A stretch of DNA of 64,000 nucleotides from Wolbachia endosymbiont (group B) of Protocalliphora azurea (GCF_947251865.1 NZ_OX366394.1:930001-994000), one strand, 5' to 3'. Positions 47,326 through 57,559 are shown, counted from the stretch's first letter. The notes: generated by a model not told the origin, from the letters alone. Translations and numbers: made by a program.

Positions 47326-48356
47326 TACTTTTCTTTATCTGAAACTTTGGATAACTCAGCCTCTAGCTCTTCTACTGTTGGTAAAGCTGCCTTTATATTC
47401 TTTGGTAGATTTTCAGTAATTTTATATTCTGCCAACCCTATCGGTTTATTTATGTCTTTCAGTGTATACTTAGCTAGTACGTTATCCTTTGACTTGCATA
47501 AAATTAATCCTATAGATGGTTGATCTGTTTCGTGCTTTAGTAAATCATCAACGGCTGAAAGATAAAAATTCATTTTACCTGCATACTCTGGCTTGAAATC
47601 TTTGTCTTTTAGCTCGATTACTACAAAGCAACGTAACTTTAAATGGTAAAACAATAAATCAATATAAAAGTCTTTATTTCCAACATCTAAGTGAAATTGC
47701 CTACCAACAAATGCAAATCCTTCCCCTAGCTCTAGCAGAAATTTTTCCACATGGCCTACAAGACCTTTTTCTACTTCTCTTTCGTGAGCATCGTCTCCTA
47801 TACTCAAAAAATCAAAAATATATGGATCTTTTAATGTATAATGTGCTAAATCTGACTGCGGAGAAGGTAATTTATCTTTGAAGTTAGTAACAGCTTTTCC
47901 TTGACGTTTGTGCAATTCACGTTCGATTTGCATCACCATTATACTACGTGACCAACCGTGCTCTATAGCCTTTTGAAAATAGAATAGTCTTTCTTTTCGA
48001 TCTTTTACTTTATCTAAAATAACTACAATATGAAACCAAGGCAATTGTGCAGCAACCTGCTGCGTAAATTCAGTATCTTGATATTCTGCAGCAAATTGGC
48101 GCATATACGTAAGATTCCTAGCACTAAACCCCTTCATTTCTGGAAATGCGCTTCTTAAATCCTTACTTAGCTGATCTATGATTTTAGCACCCCAACCATG
48201 TTCTTTTTGGCGCCTTAAGATCTCTGTACCAATATAGTGATAAAGCACAATGAGTTTGCTATTTACTGCTAATGCTGCTTTATAACGACTAGTAGCAATC
48301 TGCTCTTTTAGCTGCTCTAAAAATTCTGTGTATTCTTTTGCTATAACTTTTGTCAT
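47325..48356 (-). CDS. YhcG/DUF1016-family PD-(D/E)XK nuclease
   Basis: 343 residues. The N-terminal DUF1016 domain (about 10-160) has YHYIGTEILRRQKEHGWGAK and FSARNLTYMRQFA. The C-terminal YhcG nuclease domain (about 170-330) has FYIDLLFYHLKLRCFVVIEL-K, the D...E-x-K catalytic core. The family is known as an accessory nuclease in many bacteria and mobile elements. It sits inside the phage head operon between gpW and portal and shares a 1-bp overlap with portal, so it is expressed with structural genes. It is not a capsid part, so it behaves as a moron gene. Confidence 0.9.
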   Translation of the reverse strand: MTKVIAKEYTEFLEQLKEQIATSRYKAALAVNSKLIVLYHYIGTEILRRQKEHGWGAKIIDQLSKDLRSAFPEMKGFSARNLTYMRQFAAEYQDTEFTQQVAAQLPWFHIVVILDKVKDRKERLFYFQKAIEHGWSRSIMVMQIERELHKRQGKAVTNFKDKLPSPQSDLAHYTLKDPYIFDFLSIGDDAHEREVEKGLVGHVEKFLLELGEGFAFVGRQFHLDVGNKDFYIDLLFYHLKLRCFVVIELKDKDFKPEYAGKMNFYLSAVDDLLKHETDQPSIGLILCKSKDNVLAKYTLKDINKPIGLAEYKITENLPKNIKAALPTVEELEAELSKVSDKEK

Positions 48357-48382
48357 AAAATTCCTTTCAACGATTTTTATTA

Positions 48383-48607
48383 TTATATGATCCCTTTACT
48401 CGTTGAAAAAATAATCTTTCTCTTCGGTTTCATTCCAACAATCTTTAGCTCAGCTTTAATACGTTGTCTTAAGTTTAGTAAATCATTTATCTGAACTTCA
48501 GCATATCTCACTACATGGTCACCATATGCAATTGATACTACTCGCTCTCCGTTTTGCAGCTTCTTTATCGCTTCTTCGACTTGAACTAAATACTCTTCGT
48601 TATACAT
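48383..48607 (-). CDS. phage head-tail joining protein gpW
   Basis: 74 residues, the usual gpW size. Pattern MYNEEYLVQVEEAIKKLQNG then VVRYAEVQINDLLNLRQRIK, similar to lambda gpW. Overlaps the end of the terminase gene by 8 bp, as in other WO and lambda modules. Needed to fix DNA in the head and to attach the tail. Confidence 0.85.
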   Translation of the reverse strand: MYNEEYLVQVEEAIKKLQNGERVVSIAYGDHVVRYAEVQINDLLNLRQRIKAELKIVGMKPKRKIIFSTSKGII

Positions 48608-49183
48608 TTTCCAGCCACTTACTCTGTCTTACTTTCTTAGGTTTTTTACTTCCTATTTTTCCACTCAAACTATTCCATTTACTCTCTGGCCAACGATCAA
48701 TTCCAAGCGCAATAGATGCTGCTCTCGCATAAATTCGGCAATCTAGTACTTCATTTCTTTCTCTTACTTTTTGCCACTCTTGTTTGGTGTATCCTTTTAC
48801 TACCTTGCTGACTAATTGCTCTGCCGTTAGTTGCTTAAAATATTCAGGTGCATACTCAGGAAAATGACAATATCCTGCTGGCACTTTTTCTTTTTCCCCG
48901 TTTTTTAAAACATTAAGTAATTGAAAAAGCTCTGACTTTAATATCGATACTCCTACTGGCCAGAGCTTTATTCCTCTCTTTAGCTTTTGACCACCAACTG
49001 TTATATCTACTCTACTTGGGCTACTAAGCGGCACTAGTGCTTTATTTACACCTTTCACTGCCATACTTCTCACCCAGTTGTAAACTTCCTGCGTTGCATA
49101 CCCTGCATCAACTGCCATCATGCTTATCATATATTCAAGATCATTTTCACCGATAAAATGATGATTGATACCAAATTCCATTA

Positions 49184-49594
49184 CTAATCGAACAAATAAG
49201 AAACATTACAAACTCGTTTAATAGTAGTGCTGGAAATACTGACAATAAAATTACACAGAACATCTGCAAGTAAGCCTATGGTATCGTAGACTCTGTTACG
49301 TAAAGTATTGTATTTGATATATTGCCACAACCTCTCAACAGGATTCAGTTCCGGTGAATAAGGAGGCAAGTATATAATGGTAATGTTTTCCTGAAATTTC
49401 AAACTTTTTGATCTATGCCAACTTGCACAATCCATTACAAGAAAGGCTTTTTTCGTGCCTAAATCTTTCGACATCTGCTCCAGAAATATATTCATACAAT
49501 CAGTGTTTACATATGGAGCAAGTAGGCTGATTTTCTTACCACTTCTTGGATTTACCGCACTGTAGATATAGAAATTTTGTCTACCAATTTTCAT
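49184..49594 (-). CDS. IS630 transposase, catalytic part (orfB), copy 1
   Basis: 136 residues from an internal ATG, but the same frame is open from about 49674. In that frame it begins VFFDESRFGTHSKIGHGWFK (first Asp), continues FLVMDCASWHRSK (second Asp) and LPPYSPELNPVERLWQYI (Glu), so it holds the full DDE set. It is expected to be made as a fusion with orfA by slippage at a run of seven T's (A7 on the plus strand, 49670-49676). Confidence 0.9.
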   Translation of the reverse strand: MKIGRQNFYIYSAVNPRSGKKISLLAPYVNTDCMNIFLEQMSKDLGTKKAFLVMDCASWHRSKSLKFQENITIIYLPPYSPELNPVERLWQYIKYNTLRNRVYDTIGLLADVLCNFIVSISSTTIKRVCNVSYLFD

Positions 49595-49667
49595 TTTAAC
49601 CTGCGTTCTGACCCCTTTTTTAAACCATCCGTGTCCGATTTTTGAATGAGTTCCAAATCGTGATTCA

Positions 49668-50186
49668 TCAAAAAAACACCTCTTTTTCAGGGTGGGAATT
49701 GACTATTTTATTGAAGTATTTTTTAAACTCTTCTTGCTTGTTTTTATCTTGTTTATGGTGCATTGGCCTCGGTGTTATATAAGAAAATTTCATCCTTTGT
49801 ATCTCACGGTGCACTGTTGATTTGCTAATGTTTAGGCCAAATTCCTCTGAGATTTTTATCTGCACTTCCTTAATAGTAATATTTGGATTTCTTTCTACCC
49901 ATATTTCAATTTGCTCACGTTGATTTTTCTTTAATTTGCTTTTTCTTCGCCGCTGAGACGGGGCAAATAATCTTTCTACTCTACCAAATTTTAGATGCTT
50001 TATCCATTCAGTCAAAGCAGTCCTTGAAATTTTACATATTCTTGCCACAGCGCTTATACTACTTTCTTTTCCTGCTATCACCGCTTGTAACTTTTTTGAA
50101 ACATATGCGTTATTTCTGACCTTTTTTAACATTTCTTTCGCCAAATTTACAACTTTTTCGTCTAATAGTTTTGACCTTAATGCCAT
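49668..50186 (-). CDS. IS630 transposase, DNA-binding part (orfA), copy 1
   Basis: 172 residues with two helix-turn-helix regions: ISAVARICKISRTALTEWIK and ITIKEVQIKISEEFGLNISK. Ends at EVFF-stop within the T7 run where the frame can pass to orfB. Confidence 0.9.
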   Translation of the reverse strand: MALRSKLLDEKVVNLAKEMLKKVRNNAYVSKKLQAVIAGKESSISAVARICKISRTALTEWIKHLKFGRVERLFAPSQRRRKSKLKKNQREQIEIWVERNPNITIKEVQIKISEEFGLNISKSTVHREIQRMKFSYITPRPMHHKQDKNKQEEFKKYFNKIVNSHPEKEVFF

Positions 50187-51510
50187 TTATACCTCTCTAT
50201 TTTATCTACTTTATTATCACTTCTTTCCCATTATTGTCTATCTGTTCTTTGCATAGTGGGAATTGGTATGAGTAACTCTGAAAGCTTTCCCCATACTTCT
50301 CCTCCTCCTGTATCTCCTTCAAATACTCGGTAGTCTATTGACCAACTTTCGCGGCTTTTTCCCCATGCTACAACTTCTACTTCTAAACGATCTTTTTGGA
50401 CATCAACACCTGCTGTGAGAACCACTTCACCTTTTGGTACTGTGCCTACGGGAAAAAATTCTCTTCTGTTGAATAATTGCTTCCAGTCTGGTACTTCTCC
50501 CTTATCTACCCAGGTTTCTCCAAGCGTTGTGTTGATCCAAACTTTCAGTAATTGTTCACTTTCCTTTGCATGCAGAAAATCCTCTACTGCTTGTTGCCAA
50601 CTATACCACCCAACTGGACTATAAAGACTTGAAAGATGAAATCCTTTTTTCTCCCCTTCTTTTGCCTCTGTAGCTCTCCATTCTCCACGTTCTAGCATCT
50701 CTGTCTTTTGATGATTTTCTATTTTGCCGCTACATTCAGTGCAGACATAATGTGCTGTTCTTGAGTCGTTGTTTTCCCATTTTATTTGTGACCATTTTAG
50801 AACTTGATAGTAATTACAATACGGACAGGGAACAAAAAAATATCTCTTATCTGTTGCTTCAAATTCTTTCTCAATTCTGCTTATTCCATAAATCGTTGGC
50901 GTTGATACTAAAAAAATCTTTCGTCGTGCAAATGTATTAGTACGGGCTATGCTGAGTAAAACTGGATCTCCTTCACCTCCCGAATCTCCTGGATAGGCAT
51001 CTATCTCATCAAGAAAGAGGTATTTTACTGGCATAGATCGGAGGCCTACACTGCTGTTTGCTCCAGTTATTACTACTATTCCACCTGGAAATTCCTTACT
51101 TTGTACAGTATTGCCTGAATCTCTTGATCTTGGGTCTTTTACTTTACTCTTTAAACATGGCGTACTCTCTATTAACGGCGCAAATCTTCCCTTTGACCAA
51201 CGTTTTCCCATTTCAACTGTTGGCTGTACTACCAGCATTGGACCTGGTGTCTGATCTATGATATAGCCTATCCAATTGTTACCAGCTTCTGTTCCTCCAA
51301 TCTGCGCTCCTTTCATGAATACTATTTTTTCAGTTGGTGAAGAAGGAGATAGTGAATCCATGATTTCTTTAAGGTATGGCGTTCTCTCTGTTCTCCATTT
51401 TCCTGGCTCTGATGCTGCAGTTGGTGCTAGAACTCGATACTCATTCGCCCACTCTGATACTTTAAGCTCTGGATCTGGTTTTAAACCTTCAGAAAATGAT
51501 GTGGCGTATA

Positions 51511-51822
51511 TCATATTGCTAGCTCTTCACCATCATTAGATGATACTTCAACATCACTTAAATTAGGACTACTTGTTTTCTCACTTTCGAGTTCAATAAA
51601 CATTTTCTTTTCAAGCGCTTCTTCTATATACTTCTGAATTAAATTACTCATTACTATTGCAGCTATGAGTGCAACTATTCCCACCATTACTGCAGCTATA
51701 ATGTTAGGGTAAATTCCCACTATCGCTATTGCACATACTGTTATAGAAAAACAGATGATATTGATATATTTCTTTATTTTTTTGTCTGCTATTTTCCTTT
51801 CTTCAAAATATTTATTGCTCAA
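51511..51822 (-). CDS. small phage-encoded membrane protein
   Basis: 103 residues, start TTG at 51822. Two membrane helices (INIICFSITVCAIAIVGIYP and IIAAVMVGIVALIAAIVMSN) between charged ends. Its stop overlaps the terminase ATG (ATGA). Just upstream, a frame ending FQRFIY-TGA overlaps the TTG start and is probably the displaced end of the ankyrin gene, so coupling is likely. Holin-like size and topology are suggestive, but there is no lysis cassette around it. Confidence 0.65.
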   Translation of the reverse strand: MSNKYFEERKIADKKIKKYINIICFSITVCAIAIVGIYPNIIAAVMVGIVALIAAIVMSNLIQKYIEEALEKKMFIELESEKTSSPNLSDVEVSSNDGEELAI

Positions 51823-51856
51823 TAAATGAAACGTTGGAAAGTTGTCATTTTTTCCA

Positions 51857-52414
51857 ATTCAACCACTATGGATTAAAATCCAAAGATTGAGAGAGAGCAT
51901 AGAATGCTAACTTTCGACTTGAAAGTCACCAAATTTATCTTCTTTTTTAGAGTGATTTTCAATATAATTTTTTATCATTTCGTCAGTTACATTTCCGCTA
52001 GTCCTGACAAAGTAGCCTACTGCCCACAACCCAATATCTCTTTTTTAGCTCTGGAAAGTTTTGCTGGATTTTTCTGGAACTTTTTCCTTTTATTAACTGC
52101 ACTAACTTACTAATACTTAAGTATGGGGGTACAGAAACGTATACGTGTACATGACTTGACGCAACTCTACCTCTGATAATTTCTACTTGATTATTTGCAC
52201 ATACTTCTTGTACAACTTCTTTAGCTTTCTTTCCAATATCTCCAACTAGTACTGGATATCGATATTTTGTTATCCACACTATGTGATATATATACAGAGT
52301 GACTGCTTTTTCTATAATATTCCACATTCTTTCAGATTTTTCACCTTAAAATTATATTCTTAAAAGGATGGACTTCAAGTCCAGGGTTTTTCTCCCAAAT
52401 TTGGGACAATAAAA
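51857..52414 (-). mobile_element. IS200/IS605-family element, copy B (558 bp)
   Basis: Same unit and end hairpins as copy A, opposite orientation. It separates the phage ankyrin gene from its last codons and the small membrane gene. I noticed only a silent base difference (TAC/TAT) from copy A in the coding part. Confidence 0.9.
51907..52327 (-). pseudogene. TnpA, frameshifted, copy B
   Basis: Open frame 51998-52327 gives the same 109 residues as copy A with the HUH motif; the Tyr-bearing end follows in another frame down to about 51907. Confidence 0.85.
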
Positions 52415-52860
52415 CTATATTTTCTTTGCTTAATAACTTTATCAGTTTTACGTTATTTGTTGTTATTGCGTACTGAAAAACATCTGTAGCATCTGCTCTT
52501 TTCTTTAGCAGTAATTTTACTATATTAAAATGTCTATTTATTGCTGCAAGATATATCGCTGATTCTCCTTTATTGTTTAAAATATCTACTTCAACTCCCT
52601 CTTCTAAAATCTCTTCTAGGAACTCCTCATATCCTTTTTTTGCAGCTAAATGAAGTAAACTGTTTTTATCTTCTCCATATTTACTACTCATTAAAATTTC
52701 CACTATATCTTGTTTATTCCTTTCTCTTGCATAACAAAATGGTGTTTTGCCTTTATCATCTCTAATCAAAGGATCTATATCTTCTCGCGTTAGTAAAACC
52801 TCTATTGTTTTAAGTCTTTCAGCATAATGTAATGGTGTTTTATTTTCATAATCTTGTAAG
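52415..52860 (-). pseudogene. phage WO ankyrin-repeat gene, truncated at both ends
   Basis: About 148 codons of ankyrin repeats: NKTPLHYAERLKTIEVLL, GKTPFCYARERNKQDIVEIL, KNSLLHLAAKKGYEEFLEEI and KGESAIYLAAINRHFNIVKL. The 3' end is cut by IS200/IS605 copy B after KENIVLL. The apparent start (MDYYEKCYN) is derived from the terminal repeat of the adjoining IS630-type relic, so the real N-terminus is missing. Ankyrin genes next to terminase are typical of WO head modules. Confidence 0.85.
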
Positions 52861-53785
52861 TTATAGCACTTCTCATAATAGTCCAAAAAAGGTAAGATAT
52901 GGATTTATAGTAGTGATGGTAAGCATGCCAGCAGCATATAGTTATGACTTAAGGAAAAAGGTAATGGAAGCATTGGATGAAGGAGAGAGTGGAGAAACTG
53001 TTGCCAAGAGATTTAAGATTGGAAAAACAACTTTATATGAGTGGAAGAAAAGACGTGAGAAAACGGGAGATTTTCAATCAAAAAAGCTTGGAAGCGTGGC
53101 ATAAAATTACCGACTGGAATGCATTTGCCGAATTTGCAAATGAGCAAGGTGGCAAAACTCAGTCAGAGATGCTGGGGCAATATTAGTAGACAAACAATTC
53201 ATCGAGCACTTAAAAATATAGGATTCACAAGAAAAAAAAGACCTACGGATATAAAGAAAGAAATGAAGAAAAGCGAGCTCAATTTTCAAAGGTTATAGCA
53301 ACAAAAGAACCTAAAGAATTAGTGTATATAGATGAGTCTGGCATTGATAACACTGAACCTATGGGTATTGCCAGAAAGGACAGCGGTTTTATGCCCTAAA
53401 ATCTGGAAAGAAAACTCAACGAATTAGCATGGTTGCAGCCTTAAGTGGAAGAAAAATAATTGCTCCGTTAACCTTTAAAGGCCACTGCAATATGGATATC
53501 TTTAATAAATGGTTTGAGCAGTTTCTGACACCGATTTTGGAACCTGGACAAACTGTTATCCTTGATAATGCTACTTTTCATAAGTCTAATAAGATTTGCT
53601 AAAGGAGTTGGTGCAGAAATTTTATATCTTCCTCCATATTCTCCAGATTTCAACAAAATTGAGCATTATTGGTTTGCTATAAAAAACAGAGCCAGGAAAA
53701 ACATTCCTCTATTCGAATCCTTTCGTCGTGCTGTTGATTCTGCCTTCCTATGACCTGTTCGGACTATATATGAGAAATGCTATAG
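52861..53785 (+). pseudogene. second IS630-type element, transposase frameshifted
   Basis: Imperfect terminal inverted repeats TATAGCACTTCTCATAATAG / complement of ATATGAGAAATGCTATA bound a broken transposase. Start near 52916: PAAYSYDLRKKVMEALDEGE and KRFKIGKTTLYEWKKR (HTH). Later frames: PKELVYIDESGIDNTEPMG (first Asp), GQTVILDNATFHKS (second Asp) and LYLPPYSPDFNKIEHYWFAI (Glu), ending at 53751. At least four frame changes. Distinct from the 1098-bp IS630 copies. Confidence 0.85.
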
Positions 53786-53991
53786 ATTTGGAAAATTTAC
53801 TATGAACCCAGATAGAGGCAATATAAGATTAAGACATAAAGAAGAGCTACCTGACCTACCGCTCTATGTAGTTCAAGTTATTGAGAAAAATCCTCCTCCT
53901 GAATCAACACCACTAGAGTGGATGCTTTTAACGAATCTTTCAGTTAATACTTTTGATGAAGCTATTGAAAAAGTTATACCAAATTCCATTA

Positions 53992-54402
53992 CTAATCGAA
54001 CAAATAAGAAACATTACAAACTCGTTTAATAGTAGTGCTGGAAATACTGACAATAAAATTACACAGAACATCTGCAAGTAAGCCTATGGTATCGTAGACT
54101 CTGTTACGTAAAGTATTGTATTTGATATATTGCCACAACCTCTCAACAGGATTCAGTTCCGGTGAATAAGGAGGCAAGTATATAATGGTAATGTTTTCCT
54201 GAAATTTCAAACTTTTTGATCTATGCCAACTTGCACAATCCATTACAAGAAAGGCTTTTTTCGTGCCTAAATCTTTCGACATCTGCTCCAGAAATATATT
54301 CATACAATCAGTGTTTACATATGGAGCAAGTAGGCTGATTTTCTTACCACTTCTTGGATTTACCGCACTGTAGATATAGAAATTTTGTCTACCAATTTTC
54401 AT
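53992..54402 (-). CDS. IS630 transposase orfB, copy 2
   Basis: 136 residues identical to copy 1 orfB, with MDCASWHRS and SPELNPVERLW. Confidence 0.9.
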   Translation of the reverse strand: MKIGRQNFYIYSAVNPRSGKKISLLAPYVNTDCMNIFLEQMSKDLGTKKAFLVMDCASWHRSKSLKFQENITIIYLPPYSPELNPVERLWQYIKYNTLRNRVYDTIGLLADVLCNFIVSISSTTIKRVCNVSYLFD

Positions 54403-54475
54403 TTTAACCTGCGTTCTGACCCCTTTTTTAAACCATCCGTGTCCGATTTTTGAATGAGTTCCAAATCGTGATTCA

Positions 54476-54994
54476 TCAAAAAAACACCTCTTTTTCAGGG
54501 TGGGAATTGACTATTTTATTGAAGTATTTTTTAAACTCTTCTTGCTTGTTTTTATCTTGTTTATGGTGCATTGGCCTCGGTGTTATATAAGAAAATTTCA
54601 TCCTTTGTATCTCACGGTGCACTGTTGATTTGCTAATGTTTAGGCCAAATTCCTCTGAGATTTTTATCTGCACTTCCTTAATAGTAATATTTGGATTTCT
54701 TTCTACCCATATTTCAATTTGCTCACGTTGATTTTTCTTTAATTTGCTTTTTCTTCGCCGCTGAGACGGGGCAAATAATCTTTCTACTCTACCAAATTTT
54801 AGATGCTTTATCCATTCAGTCAAAGCAGTCCTTGAAATTTTACATATTCTTGCCACAGCGCTTATACTACTTTCTTTTCCTGCTATCACCGCTTGTAACT
54901 TTTTTGAAACATATGCGTTATTTCTGACCTTTTTTAACATTTCTTTCGCCAAATTTACAACTTTTTCGTCTAATAGTTTTGACCTTAATGCCAT
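54476..54994 (-). CDS. IS630 transposase orfA, copy 2
   Basis: 172 residues identical to copy 1 orfA, ending in the same T7 run. Confidence 0.9.
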   Translation of the reverse strand: MALRSKLLDEKVVNLAKEMLKKVRNNAYVSKKLQAVIAGKESSISAVARICKISRTALTEWIKHLKFGRVERLFAPSQRRRKSKLKKNQREQIEIWVERNPNITIKEVQIKISEEFGLNISKSTVHREIQRMKFSYITPRPMHHKQDKNKQEEFKKYFNKIVNSHPEKEVFF

Positions 54995-55512
54995 TTATAC
55001 CTCTCTATTTTATCTACTTTATTATCACTTCTTTCCCATTATTGTCTATCTGTTCTTTGCATAGTGGGAATTGGTATTAATTGGTATTGTCTTAGGTGGA
55101 AAATAGAAGTCTTACATAAAATTTTAAAATCTGGCCTTAAAGTTGAAGAATGTAGACTGGTAACAGCAGAAAGATTAATGCGATATCTAACAGTCATGAG
55201 TATTATTGCTTGGAGAATTTTCTTCATTACAACAATTGCAAGAACTGATTCAACACTACCATGTACTACATTATTAGCTGAAGAAGAATGGAAAGTTTTA
55301 TACGTCAAAATACATAAAGTAAAGTCATACCCAAATATAACCCCTACTATAAAAGAAGCTGTTTCATGGATCGCCCAACTTGGAGGTCATTTAGCCAGGA
55401 AAAATGATCCAGAACCAGGTCCCATTACTCTTTGGAAAGGGTGGAGACGTCTTTTTGATTTAGCAGAAGGATGGAGACTTGCTACTGAACTTTATATTTG
55501 TGGGTAATAGTA

Positions 55513-55967
55513 AGCCCTATACCCCATGCCACTAGCGTATGTGCTTAAAACCTTTGCTTCAAGTTCCGGATGTAAGCTTGTTTGCCTTTTTTTCACTATT
55601 TGTGGTTCAAAACTTCCTTCTCTGTCTTTTGGTGTCAATAGTTCAAATGAACCTGCGCTTGTCTTCAAAGTCTTGCCATTCCTCCCGTTTCTACGATTGT
55701 TTTCTTCACTTCCAGCAGATAAATGATGTTCTATTTCACCCTCTAGACTAGCTTCAAGCAGCCTTTTTATAAATGGCGTTAATGCTCCCTCCTTTCCTGT
55801 CAACGGTCTTCCTTCTCGTATAGACGACAGGATATTTGTTTCCAACTCTTTATAATCTACCAATCCGTTAGTTCTGTTTACTATTTTCTGACTCATTTTC
55901 AAACCTCCATTTTTTTATATCAATTTATTACTTTTTTTCGATTTGACACACTTTTTTGAACATTACC
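55513..55967 (-). pseudogene. IS256-family transposase, N-terminal fragment
   Basis: Starts at 55902 (MSQKIVNRTNGLVDYKELET) and matches the intact IS256 transposase with scattered differences (GKEGALTP for GRDGALTP) up to STYASGMGYR, where it runs into the end of the IS4 remnant. The IS256 end (TTTGACACACTTTTTTGAAC then ATTACC) lies at about 55943-55967. An older, diverged relic with the downstream two-thirds lost. Confidence 0.88.
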
Positions 55968-56015
55968 TTGAAAATATTGGGTGTAAAATTTTGTTCTTAC
56001 CTCCATACTCGCCAG

Positions 56016-56024
56016 ATTTAAATC
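56016..56024 (+). repeat. 9-bp target duplication of the IS4 element, left
   Basis: ATTTAAATC, matching 57551-57559 (ATTTGAATC) with one mismatch. Confidence 0.75.
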
Positions 56025-57550
56025 CTCACTTTTACCCACAATTTTGAGAGGTCATGATGTGAAGCATAACTATGCTCTCCTTAAGATTTTCATAGCCCCG
56101 CCATAGAGTCATAGCCCCTGGTAAATTATCACTTTTTCTATTCATAAATCCACCTAATTTTCCTAACCAAATAATAGCTTGTTTTATGTTTGGAGGTTCT
56201 TCTGGCAATATAGCTACTTTATGCTCACGTATGAAAAGGGCCTTCCACTCTTCATTGCTTAAAATTTTAGTACAGGTTTCCATGGGATTTGATAAAGCGA
56301 CTTTTGTTAAATATAAAATTTTAAATGCAATAATGCTCTTTATAGCAATTAATTTCTGTAGCCTTTCCTTTGTAGTTAAACGAGAGCTTTCTATTTTACA
56401 TCCTGATTTTAAAACCGTGAAATACTCCTCAATTTTCCATCTTAGCTTATACCAATTTATCCTTTCTATAGCATCTAAAGTGCTATTAACTGGTACATTA
56501 GTCAGCAAAGTCCAATCAATAGCTTCCAATCCTTCAGGAGGATTTGTTTCTTTTGCACTTACCACATATACAGGTATTTTATCACTTATTTTATGCACTG
56601 TGTCTTTTTATCCATAAATTGAAGAAGATCTGATAGGTATATAGCCTTTCATATACTTAACTTCAATATTAGTTTTCCTTGATCTTTGGTTTCTACCTTT
56701 ATTAACTTCTAGAGAAATTTTCTTCTTTACTGGCAGTTGAGTGATGCGTGTTTGCAAATCTGTTTTTCCAATTTCAGTACAGATAAATCTTCTATTAGTT
56801 CGATTACGGATTACATAAAAACTACCTAATGTCTCAGTGATCCATAAAAATTTGAAGATATCTGCCTCTCTATCACCAAGGGTAACAAGTTATACATTTG
56901 CAGGAAGGTTGTTTATGCTTTCTTTGAGAGCTGTTATCCACTTATAACTTTCTTTTTCTTCTATGGAGGTACGGTATTTCCTGTTTGCTTTTTCTTGTGC
57001 CGTTTCTTTTTCCCTAATAGAACGTGCCCAACATTGTTGAGAGATAGACCTAAAGGTAATCCGTCTTTGCTGACTATTAAGACACTGTGCAACAGTAAAC
57101 CCATTTTATGCTTCGTATAAGCTTTAGAAATACTACCTAGCCTCTTGGTTTTTATATGAGAGTCAAAATCCAAATAACTTGTATCTTGAACTGACAAAAC
57201 AAACTGATTTCCTTTCATTCTCTCCATAGTTTCTTTGTAATGGGAAGAATAAATTTCCTTATCCTTAAGCTTTTCATTGCTAAATAATCTGTATGCACCC
57301 TTAGCTTCTTTCCATCCACTACAGCTTTGATTAATTGATCCAGACACCTTACCCTCTATACAATAGCCTGTTTTAATAAGTCTCTTATGAAGTCTTGTAT
57401 CTCCTAAATTAACGTGTTTTAACTCTCTTTCCAGCCATTTATCCCCTAAGCCATCAGTATATTGCACATTTGTACTTACTTCACTCATTTTAATCCCAAA
57501 TTTATTTGGTATCCATTTTACTCACTTTTTTATTTGTGGGTAAAAGTGAG
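56025..57550 (-). mobile_element. IS4-family (IS50-like) element, 1526 bp, inactive
   Basis: Terminal inverted repeats CTCACTTTTACCCACAA at the left and its complement TTTGTGGGTAAAAGTGAG at the right, with a 9-bp near-perfect duplication outside. Carries a frameshifted transposase. Confidence 0.85.
56032..57488 (-). pseudogene. IS4-family (Tn5-like) transposase, frameshifted
   Basis: The N-terminal part (57488-56961) has GDKWLERELKHVNLGDTRLH and SVQDTSYLDFDSH (first Asp) but is frameshifted near 56965. The middle reads LVTLGDREADIFKFL (second Asp) in another frame with an internal stop. The C-terminal part (56598-56032) has ERINWYKLRWKIEEYFTVLK-SG (catalytic Glu) and ends MTSQNCG. All three catalytic residues are still present, in separate frames. 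Confidence 0.88.
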
Positions 57551-57559
57551 ATTTGAATC
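57551..57559 (+). repeat. 9-bp target duplication of the IS4 element, right
   Basis: ATTTGAATC, one mismatch to the left copy. Confidence 0.75.

Larger units (their letters stand above)
49170..50267 (-). mobile_element. IS630-family element, copy 1 (1098 bp)
   Basis: Ends ACCAAATTCC... and ...GGAATTGGT, flanked by AT on both sides (49168-49169, 50268-50269). Two overlapping-type reading frames on the minus strand. Same unit at 53978-55075 and 61322-62419, same orientation. Sits in the terminase gene. Confidence 0.92.
48600..51514 (-). pseudogene. phage terminase large subunit (GpA), split by an IS630-family element
   Basis: Fragment 1 (51514 down to 50268) has the packaging ATPase: Walker A-like VFMKGAQIGGTEAG, Walker B VKYLFLDEIDAYPGD, a zinc-like CPYCNYY...CTECSGK pair, and the nuclease-domain Asp in VVLTAGVDVQKDRLEVEV. 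Fragment 2 (49169 down to 48600) begins INHHFIGENDLEYMISMMAV-DAGYATQEVY. Joining KLSELL to INHHF with one AT restores the frame. The ATPase and start of the nuclease remain in one piece but lose the nuclease C-terminus, so packaging should fail. The ATG overlaps the stop of the small membrane protein upstream (ATGA). Confidence 0.93.
53978..55075 (-). mobile_element. IS630-family element, copy 2 (1098 bp)
   Basis: Same unit as copy 1, flanked by AT at 53976-53977 and 55076-55077. Inserted in the IS4 remnant; removal with one AT restores EKVINWYCLRWK. Confidence 0.92.
53802..55512 (+). pseudogene. IS4-family (Tn5-like) transposase fragment interrupted by IS630 copy 2
   Basis: Only the C-terminal part is present. 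53802-53977 reads NIRLRHKEELPDLPLYVVQV to EAIEKVI; after the IS630 copy, 55076-55507 continues NWYCLRWKIEVLHKILKSG, the Y-x-x-R-W-x-I-E-x-x-H motif with the catalytic Glu, and ends ELYICG. The end TTTGTGGGTAATAGTAAG (55495-55512) is the decayed IS terminus. The N-terminal two-thirds is missing. Confidence 0.85.

Noticed and set aside
52861-52886. N-terminal residues DYYEKCYN of the phage ankyrin frame
   Set aside because: They match, inverted, the terminal repeat at 53762-53785 and so belong to the adjacent IS relic.
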